A stretch of 64,000 nucleotides of DNA from Clostridia bacterium (GTDB lineage: Bacteria; Bacillota; Clostridia; Christensenellales; CAG-138), in contig JAFZRT010000029.1 of NCBI GenBank assembly GCA_017619735.1, forward strand, positions 78,087 to 142,086, read 5' to 3'. The notes beneath the pieces are model-generated. The model did not search any database and was not told the origin of the DNA. It saw nothing but the letters and a program-made list of their open reading frames with translations. Of the stretch, positions 45,102 to 55,300 are shown in pieces. How positions within the stretch are numbered: position 1 is the first letter of the stretch; each line of letters opens with the position of its first letter. Made by a program: the position numbers and the translations under genes.

Positions 45102-46196
45102 TTAATCCATGCTGTAGCCCAACTGATTGGCCGTATACATGGGGATATCCTTCATATCGAAATCGAGCACTATGAAGGAAAGATAGTTCTCATCGGAAAA
45201 ATGCCACCACTCGGAATTGATTATCTTGAATCCGCATTCGGTCATTATCCGGGTCATATAGTCCACGTTCCTGCGCTGCTCGGGCGTCCATCCGGCGGAG
45301 TTCGACCTGTTGGACAGCGAGTTGAACGTGTGCATCGGGGTCGGGAAATCGAGCTCACGCCCGTCGGGGCCGATAAGCGTCATATCGACGGCGGCCGCCC
45401 TGTTGTGGTTCGACGCGCTGTTGTACGGGTTTGCGATGTAGCTCGAGTTCTGGACGATGTCATACAGTATGTACTGTACGGATTTGGGACGGTAGCAGTC
45501 GTAGATCTTGATCGTGTAACCGTCGTTTTTGAAGAGCTTTGCCGCTTCCGCGAGCTTCAGCGCTGTCTCGTACTGCAGTACGGGCACGGGCCTGCTGTAG
45601 AGCACGTTGCCGGTGAAGTTCTTGTCGGTGCCGAATATCTGATAGATCTCGATATCGGGGATGACGAGGCGGATATCGATGAGCTCGCTCTTGAGCATTA
45701 TAGGATTGCCGTGCTCGTCCAGCGCGATGTTTCCGTTGTTGTCCTTCTTGTACTCGTACATGGGCGCCATGTATCCGTACAGCGGCTCGTCGGCGGGGAC
45801 GATGCTCCTGCAGTCGCAGTAGCAGATCTCGCCGTCGAGATAGACCTTGACAAAATCGGCGTCGGCCGCCTCGATAAGATGGACCTTGTCCTCATACCTG
45901 AGCTTGCGGACGACCCTGCTGTTCTTGTCCGGTGCGGAATAGATCTTGAGCTCGTTCACGCGGGACTTGTAAAGGAAGGTGACCATCGGAGTCGACGTGG
46001 GCTCAGCGGAGGGAGCTTCGGTCGGGATCTCGGTCGGCACAGCGGTAGGCTCGGCAGTCCGCTCCGGCGTCGCGGGCTCCTGAGTTTCAAAAGGAACCTC
46101 GGTGGGAACGTACACCTCGGGCGGGGCGAGCTTGCATCCCGACGATAATGCGATGAACACAGCGAAAAGAACGGCAAAAAGCTTCTTCACGTTCAA
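45102..46196 (-). CDS. VanX-like D-alanyl-D-alanine dipeptidase lipoprotein with SH3-like domain
   Basis: A 364-residue exported protein with lipoprotein signal (LSSGC), a Pro/Thr/Glu linker (about 24-70), an SH3-like domain (about 75-135) and an M15D peptidase domain (about 170-350). Zinc and catalytic residues of VanX/DdpX are present: YDCYRPKSVQ (substrate Arg), SNHNRAAAVDMTL (His and Asp) and SEWWHF (Glu and His). VanX is cytoplasmic; an exported form would act on stem-peptide dipeptides or free D-Ala-D-Ala outside the cell. It starts in the stop of the L,D-transpeptidase gene (ATGA). Confidence 0.88.
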   Translation of the reverse strand: MNVKKLFAVLFAVFIALSSGCKLAPPEVYVPTEVPFETQEPATPERTAEPTAVPTEIPTEAPSAEPTSTPMVTFLYKSRVNELKIYSAPDKNSRVVRKLRYEDKVHLIEAADADFVKVYLDGEICYCDCRSIVPADEPLYGYMAPMYEYKKDNNGNIALDEHGNPIMLKSELIDIRLVIPDIEIYQIFGTDKNFTGNVLYSRPVPVLQYETALKLAEAAKLFKNDGYTIKIYDCYRPKSVQYILYDIVQNSSYIANPYNSASNHNRAAAVDMTLIGPDGRELDFPTPMHTFNSLSNRSNSAGWTPEQRRNVDYMTRIMTECGFKIINSEWWHFSDENYLSFIVLDFDMKDIPMYTANQLGYSMD

Positions 46197-46915
46197 TCAT
46201 CTCCTTTTAGAGCGTCAACGTCCGTCGGGTCGTAACCCTTTCTCGTGATCTCGGGAACGTCCGGGCTCGTAGTGCCCCTGGGGCTTCCGTTAACGATCTC
46301 GAGCTTTGTGCCGGGAGGACAGTTGAAGTAGATGAACTTAGCCGCTTCGGTGACCATCCTCAAGCAGCCGCCGGTATTGGATGTGCCAATTCCCATCTCT
46401 CCGTTATAGTACCGCGGCCATATCCTCGAAGGATCCTGCGCGCCGTACAGCGGCGAATGGATGAACAGATTGCCCCAATATGAAGTCGCATACTGGACGC
46501 TGCCGCCGAGGCGGAAATCGTACCAGCGGTATCTCGTTTCGGACAGGGTGAAGAGGCCGATGGGCGTCTTGTTCCCGCCGTGGCCGATCCTGTACTGCTT
46601 TACGATAACGGTGTAGTTGTAATTCTCGTCCTTGCCGTAAATGGTGAGCGTATAGGAGCCCTTTTCAACGTAAAGGTAATACGGATGCTCCGGATCGAGA
46701 TCGACGACAGGCGTAGGTGTCGGCTCCGGGGTAGGATCGGGTTCCTTCGTCGGCACGGCCGTAGGCGCCGCGGTCTGCTGCACGTTTTCGGTTATATCGA
46801 CGGCCTCGATATCATCGGGGTCGGGCACATTTTCATGGCACGCGCAGAATACGAGCGGCATAAGGGCCGTAAGCGCTGCGAGCAATATGAATGCTGCTTT
46901 TTTGAAAAACTTCAT
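46193..46915 (-). CDS. L,D-transpeptidase (YkuD) lipoprotein
   Basis: A 240-residue exported protein with lipoprotein-like signal (FCAC, Cys25), Pro/Thr/Glu linker (about 40-70) and a YkuD catalytic domain (about 80-215). FIHSPLY and TSNTGGCLRM hold the His and the nucleophile Cys. L,D-transpeptidases form 3-3 cross-links or attach proteins to peptidoglycan. The usual SHGC is TGGC, a mild change; the Cys and Arg are kept. It is the first gene of the seven-gene envelope operon. Confidence 0.9.
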   Translation of the reverse strand: MKFFKKAAFILLAALTALMPLVFCACHENVPDPDDIEAVDITENVQQTAAPTAVPTKEPDPTPEPTPTPVVDLDPEHPYYLYVEKGSYTLTIYGKDENYNYTVIVKQYRIGHGGNKTPIGLFTLSETRYRWYDFRLGGSVQYATSYWGNLFIHSPLYGAQDPSRIWPRYYNGEMGIGTSNTGGCLRMVTEAAKFIYFNCPPGTKLEIVNGSPRGTTSPDVPEITRKGYDPTDVDALKGDD

Positions 46916-46945
46916 TTCAGTCTCCTAAATCAACAATCAACTTTT

Positions 46946-46974
46946 ATTATATCACATTATTATCCGCAATTCAA
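46946..46974 (-). promoter_or_regulatory. Sigma-A promoter of the envelope operon
   Basis: Minus-strand TTGAAT (46974-46969), 17 bases, TATAAT (46951-46946) with a TG one base before the -10. TTAGGAGA precedes the first ATG. No other promoter was seen within the seven genes. Confidence 0.8.
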
Positions 46975-47008
46975 TCCGAAAACCTATCATTGAGGATTAT
47001 ATTGCTGA

Positions 47009-47037
47009 TTGAACGGGGGCGGCAATTATGCTATAAT
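47009..47037 (+). promoter_or_regulatory. Sigma-A promoter of the DUF512-der operon
   Basis: TTGAAC (47009-47014), 17 bases, TATAAT (47032-47037) with TG at one base before the -10. It is divergent from the envelope operon promoter; the two -35 boxes are 34 bases apart. Confidence 0.8.
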
Positions 47038-47055
47038 AATTGTTCGGAGGAAGAA

Positions 47056-48369
47056 ATGAAGCATCTCGTTACAAAGGTAGACGGCGGTTCCATCGCCGAT
47101 GAGGTAGGCGTAAAGGCCGGCTGGAAGCTTGTGAGCGTCGACGGAAAGACCATCCGCGACGTTATTGATTATGAGCTTTTCACCAATAACGAGTTCATTT
47201 CGGTCGTGTTTGAAACCGACGGCGGCGAGACCGCGGTATTCGATATCGAAAAGGAGGTCTGGGAACCTCTGGGCCTCAATTTCGAATCCGGTCTCATGAG
47301 CCCCGTCCGTCAATGCGCGAACCACTGTGTATTCTGCTTTATCGATCAGATGCCGCGAGGTCACCGCGACACCCTCTATTTCAAGGACGACGACTGGCGT
47401 CTTTCGCTCATAATGGGCAATTACGTGACGCTTACAAACGTCGGCGACGCGGAGTTCAAGCGCATACTCGACAGGCGCGTTTCGCCGCTCTATATCTCCG
47501 TTCACGCGACGGACGGCGCCGTCCGCAAGCAGATGATGCGCAGCAACAACGCCGACAGGATAATGGAACGGCTCACGGCTCTGCATGAACACGGGCTGAA
47601 GTTCCATGCGCAGATAGTTCTCTGCCCCGAACTGAACGGCGGAGAGATACTGAAAAAGAGCCTGCGCGATCTCTATTCGTTGGCTCCCGATGCGCAGTCC
47701 GTCGCCGTCGTTCCCGTAGGTCTCACCCGCCACAGGGAGGGTCTTTATCCGCTGAAGCCGATGAGCATGGAAGATGCGCGCGAGGCCGTCCGCATAGTGG
47801 ACGAGTTCAATTCCGAGACGCATGCGGAGTTCTTTGCATTCTGCTCCGACGAGATGTATTTGAGAGCGGGCCTCGAACTGCCTCCTTATGAGTATTACGG
47901 CCCGTTCGATCAGATCGAGAACGGTGTGGGCCTGTTCCGACTGTTCGAGGACGGAGTGCTCACAGCCCTCGGCGAAAGGTCTCCCCTGCCCGGCCGCGTA
48001 AGGATCACCTCCGTCTGCGGCGTGGCGATAGCGGATTGCCTGCGCGGACTGTTCAAAAAACTCCGGCCCTACGGCATCGAGATAGACGTGCTACCCATCA
48101 GGAACGATTTCTTCGGGGACAGCGTCACAGTGAGCGGCCTCGTCACGGCGGGCGACATACTTAAGCAGACCGATGGAAAGGGCCTGGGCAGCGCGCTCAT
48201 AATGTCCGGCTCCATGCTTCGCGAGATGGACGACATATTCCTCGACGGGATGCGCCTTCCCGAGCTCGCGGAAAAGATGGGCATCACCGTAAATCCGATG
48301 CCGGCAGACGACGGCGAAGCATTTATCGAAAAACTGTTTGAATTATCCGAAAGGTTATTATCCGAATGA
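47056..48369 (+). CDS. DUF512 family radical SAM protein with PDZ domain
   Basis: A 437-residue protein with an N-terminal PDZ-like domain (about 5-70, [20 protein letters not shown]), the iron-sulfur motif [11 protein letters not shown] (a CxxxCxxC cluster) at about residue 92, and a C-terminal DUF512 domain (about 210-420, [29 protein letters not shown]). The function of the family is unknown; it is usually beside der, as here (ATGA overlap). Start at 47056 follows CGGAGGAAG; the frame extends upstream through the promoter and is not coding there. Confidence 0.93.
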   Translation: MKHLVTKVDGGSIADEVGVKAGWKLVSVDGKTIRDVIDYELFTNNEFISVVFETDGGETAVFDIEKEVWEPLGLNFESGLMSPVRQCANHCVFCFIDQMPRGHRDTLYFKDDDWRLSLIMGNYVTLTNVGDAEFKRILDRRVSPLYISVHATDGAVRKQMMRSNNADRIMERLTALHEHGLKFHAQIVLCPELNGGEILKKSLRDLYSLAPDAQSVAVVPVGLTRHREGLYPLKPMSMEDAREAVRIVDEFNSETHAEFFAFCSDEMYLRAGLELPPYEYYGPFDQIENGVGLFRLFEDGVLTALGERSPLPGRVRITSVCGVAIADCLRGLFKKLRPYGIEIDVLPIRNDFFGDSVTVSGLVTAGDILKQTDGKGLGSALIMSGSMLREMDDIFLDGMRLPELAEKMGITVNPMPADDGEAFIEKLFELSERLLSE

Positions 48370-49691
48370 AACCCCTTGTAGCAATAGTCGGAAGGCCCAA
48401 CGTGGGCAAATCCACACTCTTTAACCGAATAGTCGGCAAGCGTATCGCCATTATCGAGGACACCCCCGGCGTCACGCGCGACAGGATCTACGGCGATGCG
48501 GAATGGCTGACGCATTCCTTTACCGTCATCGACACCGGCGGCATCGAGCCCGATACCGAGGACGTCATACTCTCGCAGATGCGCCGGCAGGCCGAGCTTG
48601 CGATAGAGACTTCGCACGTCATCATATTCGTTGTCGACGGCAGAGAGGGTCTGACGGCAGCGGATATGGAGGTCTCCGAGATGCTCCGCCGCTGCAAGAA
48701 GCCGATAGTGCTCTGCGTCAACAAGGTCGACCACGTCAAGTACGAGGATACGGCTTACGATTTCTATTCCCTCGGCATAGGCGACCCCGTGACGATCTCC
48801 GCCGAACAGGGGCTCGGCATAGGCGATCTCCTGGACGAGGTATGCAAATACTTCCCCGCCATCGAGGAGAACGAGGGCTCCGAAGCTATATCGATCGCCG
48901 TGGTCGGCAAGCCCAACGTCGGCAAATCCAGCCTTGTCAACGCGCTCCTCGGTCAGGAGAGGACGATCGTATCCAACATCCCCGGCACGACGAGGGACGC
49001 CATCGACACGCCCTTCCGCTATAACGAGAAGGATTACGTTTTGATCGACACCGCGGGCATCCGCCGCAAAAGGGCCGTAGGCGACGAGAACGTCGAACGC
49101 TACTCCGTTATCAGGTCGCTCGCCGCGATCAGACGATGCGAGGTCGCTCTCATCGTCGTCGACGCTGAACAGGGTCTTTCCGAGCAGGACGTCCGCATAG
49201 CCGGCTACGTGCACGAGGAGGGCAAGGCGAGCGTACTCATCGTCAACAAATGGGATCTTATCGAAAAGGATACCCATACCGTCGAGAAGTTCAAAAAGGA
49301 CATGATAACGGATCTCGCATTCATGAGCTATGTTCCCATGCTGTTCATATCCGCCAAAACAGGTCAGCGCGTACAGCGCGTTATGGAGCAGGCGAACTCC
49401 GTTTTGGAACAGGCCTCGACGAGGATATCCACCGGCATACTGAACGACGTTATCGGCGAAGCCGTCACTATGAGCGAGCCGCCTTTCGTCAAGGGCCGCC
49501 GTCTCAGGATATTCTACTGCACGCAGGTTTCCGTAAAACCTCCGACCTTCGTCATATTCGTCAACGACGCGGAGCTCATGCACTTCTCTTACAGACGATA
49601 CCTCGAAAACTACATCCGCAAATCCTTCAAGATCGATTCCGTACCGATAAAGCTCATCATCAGGAACAGATCCGAGAACGACGAAAACTGA
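48366..49691 (+). CDS. der: Ribosome-associated GTPase Der (EngA)
   Basis: A 441-residue double-GTPase needed for 50S assembly. GTPase 1 has [16 protein letters not shown] and NKVD; GTPase 2 has [16 protein letters not shown] and NKWD. The KH-like C-terminal domain starts near residue 355 ([15 protein letters not shown]). It overlaps the DUF512 gene by four bases and is followed by a strong terminator. Confidence 0.98.
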   Translation: MKPLVAIVGRPNVGKSTLFNRIVGKRIAIIEDTPGVTRDRIYGDAEWLTHSFTVIDTGGIEPDTEDVILSQMRRQAELAIETSHVIIFVVDGREGLTAADMEVSEMLRRCKKPIVLCVNKVDHVKYEDTAYDFYSLGIGDPVTISAEQGLGIGDLLDEVCKYFPAIEENEGSEAISIAVVGKPNVGKSSLVNALLGQERTIVSNIPGTTRDAIDTPFRYNEKDYVLIDTAGIRRKRAVGDENVERYSVIRSLAAIRRCEVALIVVDAEQGLSEQDVRIAGYVHEEGKASVLIVNKWDLIEKDTHTVEKFKKDMITDLAFMSYVPMLFISAKTGQRVQRVMEQANSVLEQASTRISTGILNDVIGEAVTMSEPPFVKGRRLRIFYCTQVSVKPPTFVIFVNDAELMHFSYRRYLENYIRKSFKIDSVPIKLIIRNRSENDEN

Positions 49692-49699
49692 TCACTCCC

Positions 49700-49726
49700 C
49701 CCGCCCTTTTACCGGGCGGGTTTTTT
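49700..49726 (+). terminator. Rho-independent terminator after der
   Basis: A perfect 7-bp GC stem (49700-49706 with 49714-49720) is followed by six T. It separates der from spoIVA. Confidence 0.93.
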
Positions 49727-49735
49727 CTTGCCGCG

Positions 49736-49765
49736 TCATTTTGTGCGGATCGGCGTCATATCAAT
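49736..49765 (+). promoter_or_regulatory. Candidate sigma-E promoter of spoIVA
   Basis: TCATTTT (49736-49742), 14 bases, CATATCAAT (49757-49765), 34 bases before the spoIVA ATG. It resembles the sigma-E pair (-35 like TCATATT, 14 bases, -10 like CATACAAT) with one extra base in the -10. Mother-cell control fits this gene; matching is by eye. Confidence 0.45.
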
Positions 49766-49799
49766 TAACTGCGATATGAAAACCGAAGGGAGAAGCTTA

Positions 49800-51284
49800 A
49801 TGGAAAGAGCGGAGCTTTACCGTGATATAGCGAAAAGGACGCAGGGAGACATCTACATCGGCGTCGTCGGCCCGGTCAGGACGGGCAAATCCACGTTCAT
49901 TAAAAGGTTTATGGACACTCTTGTAATCCCCGAGATCGAGAACGAATACCAGAAGGAACGCGTCATAGACGAGCTCCCGCAGAGCGGCTCTGGGAAAACG
50001 ATAATGACTACGCAGCCGAAGTTCGTCCCGAACGACGCTGTATCGATACGGATCGGGGACGATGAATCGACCGAGCTTTCGGTAAGGATGATAGACTGCG
50101 TCGGATACATGGTGAAGGGCGCGCTCGGCGGATCCGAGGAGGAGATACCGCGCATGGTCCGTACTCCGTGGTTCGATCACGATATCCCTTTCGACGACGC
50201 GGCTGAGATCGGCACGAGAAAGGTCATAACCGAGCATTCGACCGCAGGCATTGTCGTGCTCACCGACGGCAGCATCACGAGCATAGCAAGGAGCGATTAC
50301 TCCGCCGCCGAGGAAAAGGTGTTCGCTGAAATCAAAGCGACGGGTAAGCCGTATGCCGTGATACTGAACAGCACGCGTCCAACATCCGATGAAGCCGTAT
50401 CCTGCGCTGAGGAGATATCGGAAAAGTACGGAGTGAACGTGCTCCCGCTCGACGTAATGAGCATGGAAGCGGGCGGTATTAACGAGCTCCTTGAAAATCT
50501 GCTCCTCGACTTTCCCCTGCAGTCAGTGACATTCCAGATTCCGCGCTGGGTAACGGCGCTGGGATATGATCATCCGCTTGTAAACAGCGTCATCGATGCG
50601 CTGCGTTCGGCGCTGCCGGATGTATCGAGGATGCGCGATCACGGCAAGCTCGCCGCGGCTCTGACCGGGATAACGGATTACACGGCTCCGGAGCTCAAGA
50701 GGTCTACGCTCGGCGACGGCTGCGCATATTATCGGCTGGCTCCGAACGACGACGTATTCTACCGCGTGCTGAGCAGCGAATGCGGTTACGAGATCGCGAA
50801 CGAATCGGAGCTTATGAGCGCGCTGAAGGACTTCGTCGCCGCGAAGCGCGAGTATGACAGGATCGCCTCGGCGCTGATATCGGCTGAAGCGACCGGATAT
50901 GGCCTCGTGCCGCCCAAAATAGACGAGATGCAGCTCGACCGGCCGGAGATCGTGCGGCACGGGAACAGATTCGGAGTGCGTTTGAAAGCGCATGCATCCG
51001 GTCTGCACATAATGCGCGTGGATATCGAAAGCGAAGTCAACCCTCTTGTCGGAACTGCGGAACAGGGCGAGGAGCTTGCCGGTTATCTTATGAACAAGTT
51101 CGAGACCGATCCCGAAGCGATATGGTCTACGAACATATTCGGAAAACCCATTTACGACCTCGTGCGGGACGGCATGACGGGAAAGATCAACAACCTACCC
51201 GAGGACGTAAGGATGAAGCTGCGCGACACAGTGAACCGAATGGTGAACGACGGCTGCAACGGCTTGATATGCGTGCTTCTGTAA
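49800..51284 (+). CDS. spoIVA: Stage IV sporulation protein A (SpoIVA)
   Basis: A 494-residue morphogenetic ATPase that assembles the basement layer of the spore coat around the forespore. The N-terminal P-loop GVVGPVRTGKSTFIKRF (residues 21-37), and MTTQPKFVPNDAVSI, SLARS-like TSIARSDYSAAEEKVF and the hydrophobic C-terminus NGLICVLL are conserved. GAAGGGAG precedes the ATG at 49800. It is monocistronic between two terminators and has a sigma-E-like promoter. Confidence 0.98.
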   Translation: MERAELYRDIAKRTQGDIYIGVVGPVRTGKSTFIKRFMDTLVIPEIENEYQKERVIDELPQSGSGKTIMTTQPKFVPNDAVSIRIGDDESTELSVRMIDCVGYMVKGALGGSEEEIPRMVRTPWFDHDIPFDDAAEIGTRKVITEHSTAGIVVLTDGSITSIARSDYSAAEEKVFAEIKATGKPYAVILNSTRPTSDEAVSCAEEISEKYGVNVLPLDVMSMEAGGINELLENLLLDFPLQSVTFQIPRWVTALGYDHPLVNSVIDALRSALPDVSRMRDHGKLAAALTGITDYTAPELKRSTLGDGCAYYRLAPNDDVFYRVLSSECGYEIANESELMSALKDFVAAKREYDRIASALISAEATGYGLVPPKIDEMQLDRPEIVRHGNRFGVRLKAHASGLHIMRVDIESEVNPLVGTAEQGEELAGYLMNKFETDPEAIWSTNIFGKPIYDLVRDGMTGKINNLPEDVRMKLRDTVNRMVNDGCNGLICVLL

Positions 51285-51290
51285 TGAAAA

Positions 51291-51322
51291 AGCGCGGGCT
51301 CAACGCCCGCGCTATTGTTTTT
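51291..51322. terminator. Bidirectional terminator between spoIVA and pfkA
   Basis: A perfect 9-bp stem (51291-51299 with 51305-51313) has T-rich tails on both sides: ATTGTTTTT on the plus strand and TTTTTC on the minus strand. It serves both convergent genes. Confidence 0.92.
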
Positions 51323-51327
51323 CCGTA

Positions 51328-52290
51328 TCAGAACTTTGCCATTATCTCGTTCAGCTCGTAGAGCTTCTTATCGAATTCGTCCTTGACCTCGATGGCTTCC
51401 TCGAGCGCCACGTCGTAGATCTGATTGTGACGAATGCCTACTGCGCGGCCCGCCTTGCCCTCGGCAAGCAGCTCTACTGCCCTTTCGCCGAGCTTTGCGG
51501 CAAGCACGCGGTCGAAAGCGGAGGGATTGCCTCCCCTCTGAATGTAGCCGAGCACTGTCGCCTTTATCTCGACGTCCGTATGCTCGCGGACGTATTTGAC
51601 GAAATCGTCGGCCCTGCCCGCGCCTTCTGCGATCATGACGATACTTGTGAGCTTGCCGCGGAGTTTGTTCTGCTCCAGGCGGTTCGCCGCTTCCTCCCAG
51701 GACATCGGCATTTCGGGCACGAGGATCAGATCCGCAGCGCCGCCTATGCCTGCCCAGAGAGCGATATCTCCGCAGTTGCGGCCCATTACCTCTATAACGC
51801 CGACGCGGTCATGCGCGCGCATGGTGTCCCTGATCTTATAGATCTCGTTCGTCACGTTGTTTACAGCGGTATCGAAGCCGATAGTGAAATCGGTATAGCC
51901 CATGTCGTTGTCGATGGTGCCGGGAATGCCTATCGCGGGTATGCCGTTCCTCACGAGCTCCATGCAGCCGCGGAAGCTTCCGTCGCCGCCTATTACGACG
52001 AGGCCCTCTATGCCGTACGCCTTCAAAACGGATATCGCCTTTTTGATGCCCTCGGGAGATTTGAACTCCTCGCTTCGGGCCGTCCTCAGCACGGTACCGC
52101 CCTTATGCATCTTGTTCTCCACGTCCTCATGGGTAAGGTAATCGACCCTTCCCTCAATAAGGCCCTTGTAGCCGTGGTATATGCCCATGACCTGCATACC
52201 CATTGCAACACCGGTCTTGAACACGGAACGGATGGCACAGTTCATGCCGGGAGTGTCTCCGCCGCTTGTAAGCACACCGATCCTTTTCAT
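51328..52290 (-). CDS. pfkA: ATP-dependent 6-phosphofructokinase
   Basis: A 320-residue glycolytic enzyme, fructose 6-phosphate to fructose 1,6-bisphosphate. Motifs: LTSGGDTPGMNCAIRSV, VIGGDGSFRG, the catalytic GTIDNDMGYTDFTIGFDTA and GYIQRGGNPSAFDRVLA. It has a second promoter inside the 3' end of dnaE and its own GAAGG site. dnaE-pfkA order is common in Clostridia. Confidence 0.98.
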   Translation of the reverse strand: MKRIGVLTSGGDTPGMNCAIRSVFKTGVAMGMQVMGIYHGYKGLIEGRVDYLTHEDVENKMHKGGTVLRTARSEEFKSPEGIKKAISVLKAYGIEGLVVIGGDGSFRGCMELVRNGIPAIGIPGTIDNDMGYTDFTIGFDTAVNNVTNEIYKIRDTMRAHDRVGVIEVMGRNCGDIALWAGIGGAADLILVPEMPMSWEEAANRLEQNKLRGKLTSIVMIAEGAGRADDFVKYVREHTDVEIKATVLGYIQRGGNPSAFDRVLAAKLGERAVELLAEGKAGRAVGIRHNQIYDVALEEAIEVKDEFDKKLYELNEIMAKF

Positions 52291-52326
52291 ACGATACGAC
52301 CTTCTTTCGGAATGAGATTGCGGATA

Positions 52327-52355
52327 GATTATATCACAATTATTTCAGCTTTACA
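52327..52355 (-). promoter_or_regulatory. Sigma-A promoter of pfkA inside the end of dnaE
   Basis: Minus-strand TTGTAA (52355-52350, in the last dnaE codons), 17 bases, TATAAT (52332-52327). It lets pfkA be expressed apart from dnaE. Confidence 0.7.
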
Positions 52356-55300
52356 AATCTGACGTTGTCGCGTCCTATGAGATTGCCGGCTATCTCTATC
52401 AGCTGGTCGGAGCCGCTTACGCAGAGCTCCCTCGGCGCCAGCTGCTGTTTGCCGGTATCCGAATCGAAGAACACGACCTCATGCTCGCCGGGGTATCTTC
52501 TCAATACCTGAGCAACCCGTTCCTTTTTGGAGGAGTTTTCGGCGTTGAACCTCAAATACAGGCGGTACCTTTCGGGCTTTTCGAGAGGGGCTACCTCGTC
52601 GATCATTACGGTATTCGCCTTATCCTCGCGCATGGAAAGCCGGCCCGTGATCTTCAGCGGTATCTCGCCGGAGAATAGATCTCTGTACTTCGAATAGACC
52701 GTCGGGAAAGCCGCGAACTCGACCTGCCCCGTCATGTCCTCGATAACGCCGTACGCCATAGCGCCTACTCCGGACTTGGTCTGCCGAGTATGCACTCCTC
52801 CGAGCATACCCGCAACCGTAACGCGCGAATTGTCGCTTATGCCGGACGAACCGTCCGCCTCGGCAAGGCGCTTGCAGTCGGTGGACAGCAGCCGAATTGC
52901 GGATTCGTATTCCATGAGCGGATGTCCGCTGATATAGATGCCGAGGGCTTCCTTCTCCATGGAGAGCAGATCCTCGATGCTGTATTCCTGCCCGCCTTTT
53001 GGAGCGGACGACCTCTTCAGCGAGGGCTGATCGTCGCCCATCATATCGAACAGCGACAGCTGGCCGGACTCAAGGCGTTTCTTTTCCGAAGCCGCGGCGT
53101 TCATCTCGTCCTCGTAGTTCTGCATCAGCCACAGACGGGTGATGCCCATGCCGTCGAAACAGCCGGCCTTTATGAGACCCTCCATCATACGCTTGTTGAT
53201 GCCTTCGGTCCGCATGAGGAAGTCGCCGAAATCGGCAAAGCTGCCGTTGGTACTGCGCTCGCGCAGCATGGCGTTCATCGCCTCTTCGCCGACGTTCCTT
53301 ATCGCGACGAGGCCGAACCGTATCGCGCCGTCCTCGACGGTGAAATGCGGCTCCGACTTGTTGATATCGGGCGGCAGAATCCTGAATCCGCGCTTGCGGC
53401 AGTAATAGATGTAGTCTGCGATCTTATCTGCCGAGCCGATGAAGCTGTTGATGAGCGCCGTCATCATCTCGACGGGATAATAGTATTTGAGATAAGCCGT
53501 CCTGTAGGCGACAACGGCGTAGCACGCGGCGTGCGCCTTGTTGAACGCATATGAGGCGAAATCGGTCATTTCGTCGAAGATCTTGTTTGCGACGGCCGCG
53601 GGGATGCCGTTCCTGACGGCGCCGGGCACGGTTATTGTGCCGTCCTCCTCGACTATGCCGTTGATAAAGTTTGCGCGCTCCTTCTCCATTACGTCGTGCT
53701 TTTTCTTACTCATGGCGCGGCGTATGAGGTCGCTCCTGCCGTATGAGTATCCGGCAAGGTCGCGTACTATCTGCATGACCTGTTCCTGATAGACCATGCA
53801 GCCGTAAGTTGTCGAGAGTATGGGACGAAGCTTCTCGTGGATGTAGGTGACGCTCGACGAATCCTGCTTGCCCTCAAGATAGCGCGGTATCGACTCCATG
53901 GGGCCGGGACGGAAGAGCGCGATGCCGGCGATGATGTCCTCAAAGCATCCGGGCTTCATCTGCATCATGAAGTTCGTCATTCCCGCGGATTCAAGCTGGA
54001 ATATGCCTATCGTGTCGCCGGAGCTTATGAGTTCGTAAACGTTCTTGTCGTCGAAGCCGAGCTTCGAAAAATCGGGCGCGTCTATCCCCCGCTGCTTAAT
54101 GAACTCGCAGCAGTCGTGTATCACGGTCAGCGTACGCAGACCCAGGAAATCCATCTTCAGCATGCCGAGAGCCTCGAGCGTGCCCATCGGGAACTGTGTA
54201 GTGATGGAGTCCTCGTTCCTCTGCAGGGGGACGAGCTCCATTGTCGGCGACGAGGAAATGACTACGCCCGCCGCGTGGGTCGACGCGTGTCTTGGCAGGC
54301 CTTCGAGCTTCATGGAAAGATCGAGAAGCTTTTTATACGTTTCGTTGCCGTCGTAGAGCTCCTTTAGCTCCGGGACCATCTCGAGCGCCTGCTTAAGCGT
54401 GATCTTAAGCATCTGCGGGATCAGCTTTGCTATCCTGTCTACCTCGTTGTAAGGCACGCGCAGTACTCGGCCGACGTCCCTTACGACCGCTCTTGCGGCC
54501 ATTGTGCCGAACGTGATTATCTGCGCGACGTGATCCGCGCCGTACTTGCGTACGACGTAATCGATGACCTCCTGCCTTCTCTCGTAGCAGAAGTCGACGT
54601 CGATATCGGGCATTGTGATTCGCTCTGGGTTAAGAAAACGCTCAAAGAGCAGATTGTATTTGATCGGGTCGAGGTCCGTGATATCGAGCGTATATGCGAC
54701 AATGGAAGCCGCGCCGGAGCCCCTTCCGGGGCCTACGGGTATCCCGTGTGTTTTGGCGTAATGTATGAAGTCCCAGACGATGAGGAAGTAATCGACGAAG
54801 CCCATCTTCGAGATAACGCCTATCTCATATTCGAGGCGGTCGACGTATTCCTTTCCGGGATCCGGGCCGAAGCGCTTAAGCATGCCTTCCGCGCAGAGCC
54901 GGCGAAGGTAAACCTCGTTGTCCATACCGTCCGGGGCCTTGAACTCGGGCAGATGACGGCCGCCGAGCTCGATCTCCAGATCGCACTTTTCGGCAACGAG
55001 AGCGGTATTGTGAACCGCCTCCTCATAGCCCGCAAATCGCCTGAGCATCTCCTCTTCCGATTTGACGTAGAACTCCTCGGCCTGCATCTTCATACGGTTG
55101 GTCTCATCGACAAAGTGGCCCGTTTGAATGCATAGGAGCGCGTCCTGCGCCTCCGCGTCGCTGCGATCGACGTAATGGATATCGTTCGTCGCGACGGTCT
55201 TTATACCGAGCTTTTTTGCAAGCTCAACAAGTCTGGGCAGAACGGTAAGCTGCTCTGGTATGCCGTGATTCTGAAGCTCGATATAGAAATCGTCGCCGAA

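Noticed and set aside
44352-46148. A 598-codon plus-strand open frame across three genes of the envelope operon
   Set aside because: It is antisense to the MBOAT start, the 209-residue lipoprotein and the VanX-like gene, all with family motifs or signal peptides. No ribosome site or motif supports it.
1-46915. VanW- and VanX-like genes as a glycopeptide-resistance cluster
   Set aside because: They are about 44 kb apart, and there is no D-lactate dehydrogenase, D-Ala-D-Lac ligase or VanRS pair. The VanX-like protein has a lipoprotein signal, unlike resistance VanX.
48069-49583. A 504-codon minus-strand open frame
   Set aside because: Opposite der and the end of the DUF512 gene; no homology by eye.
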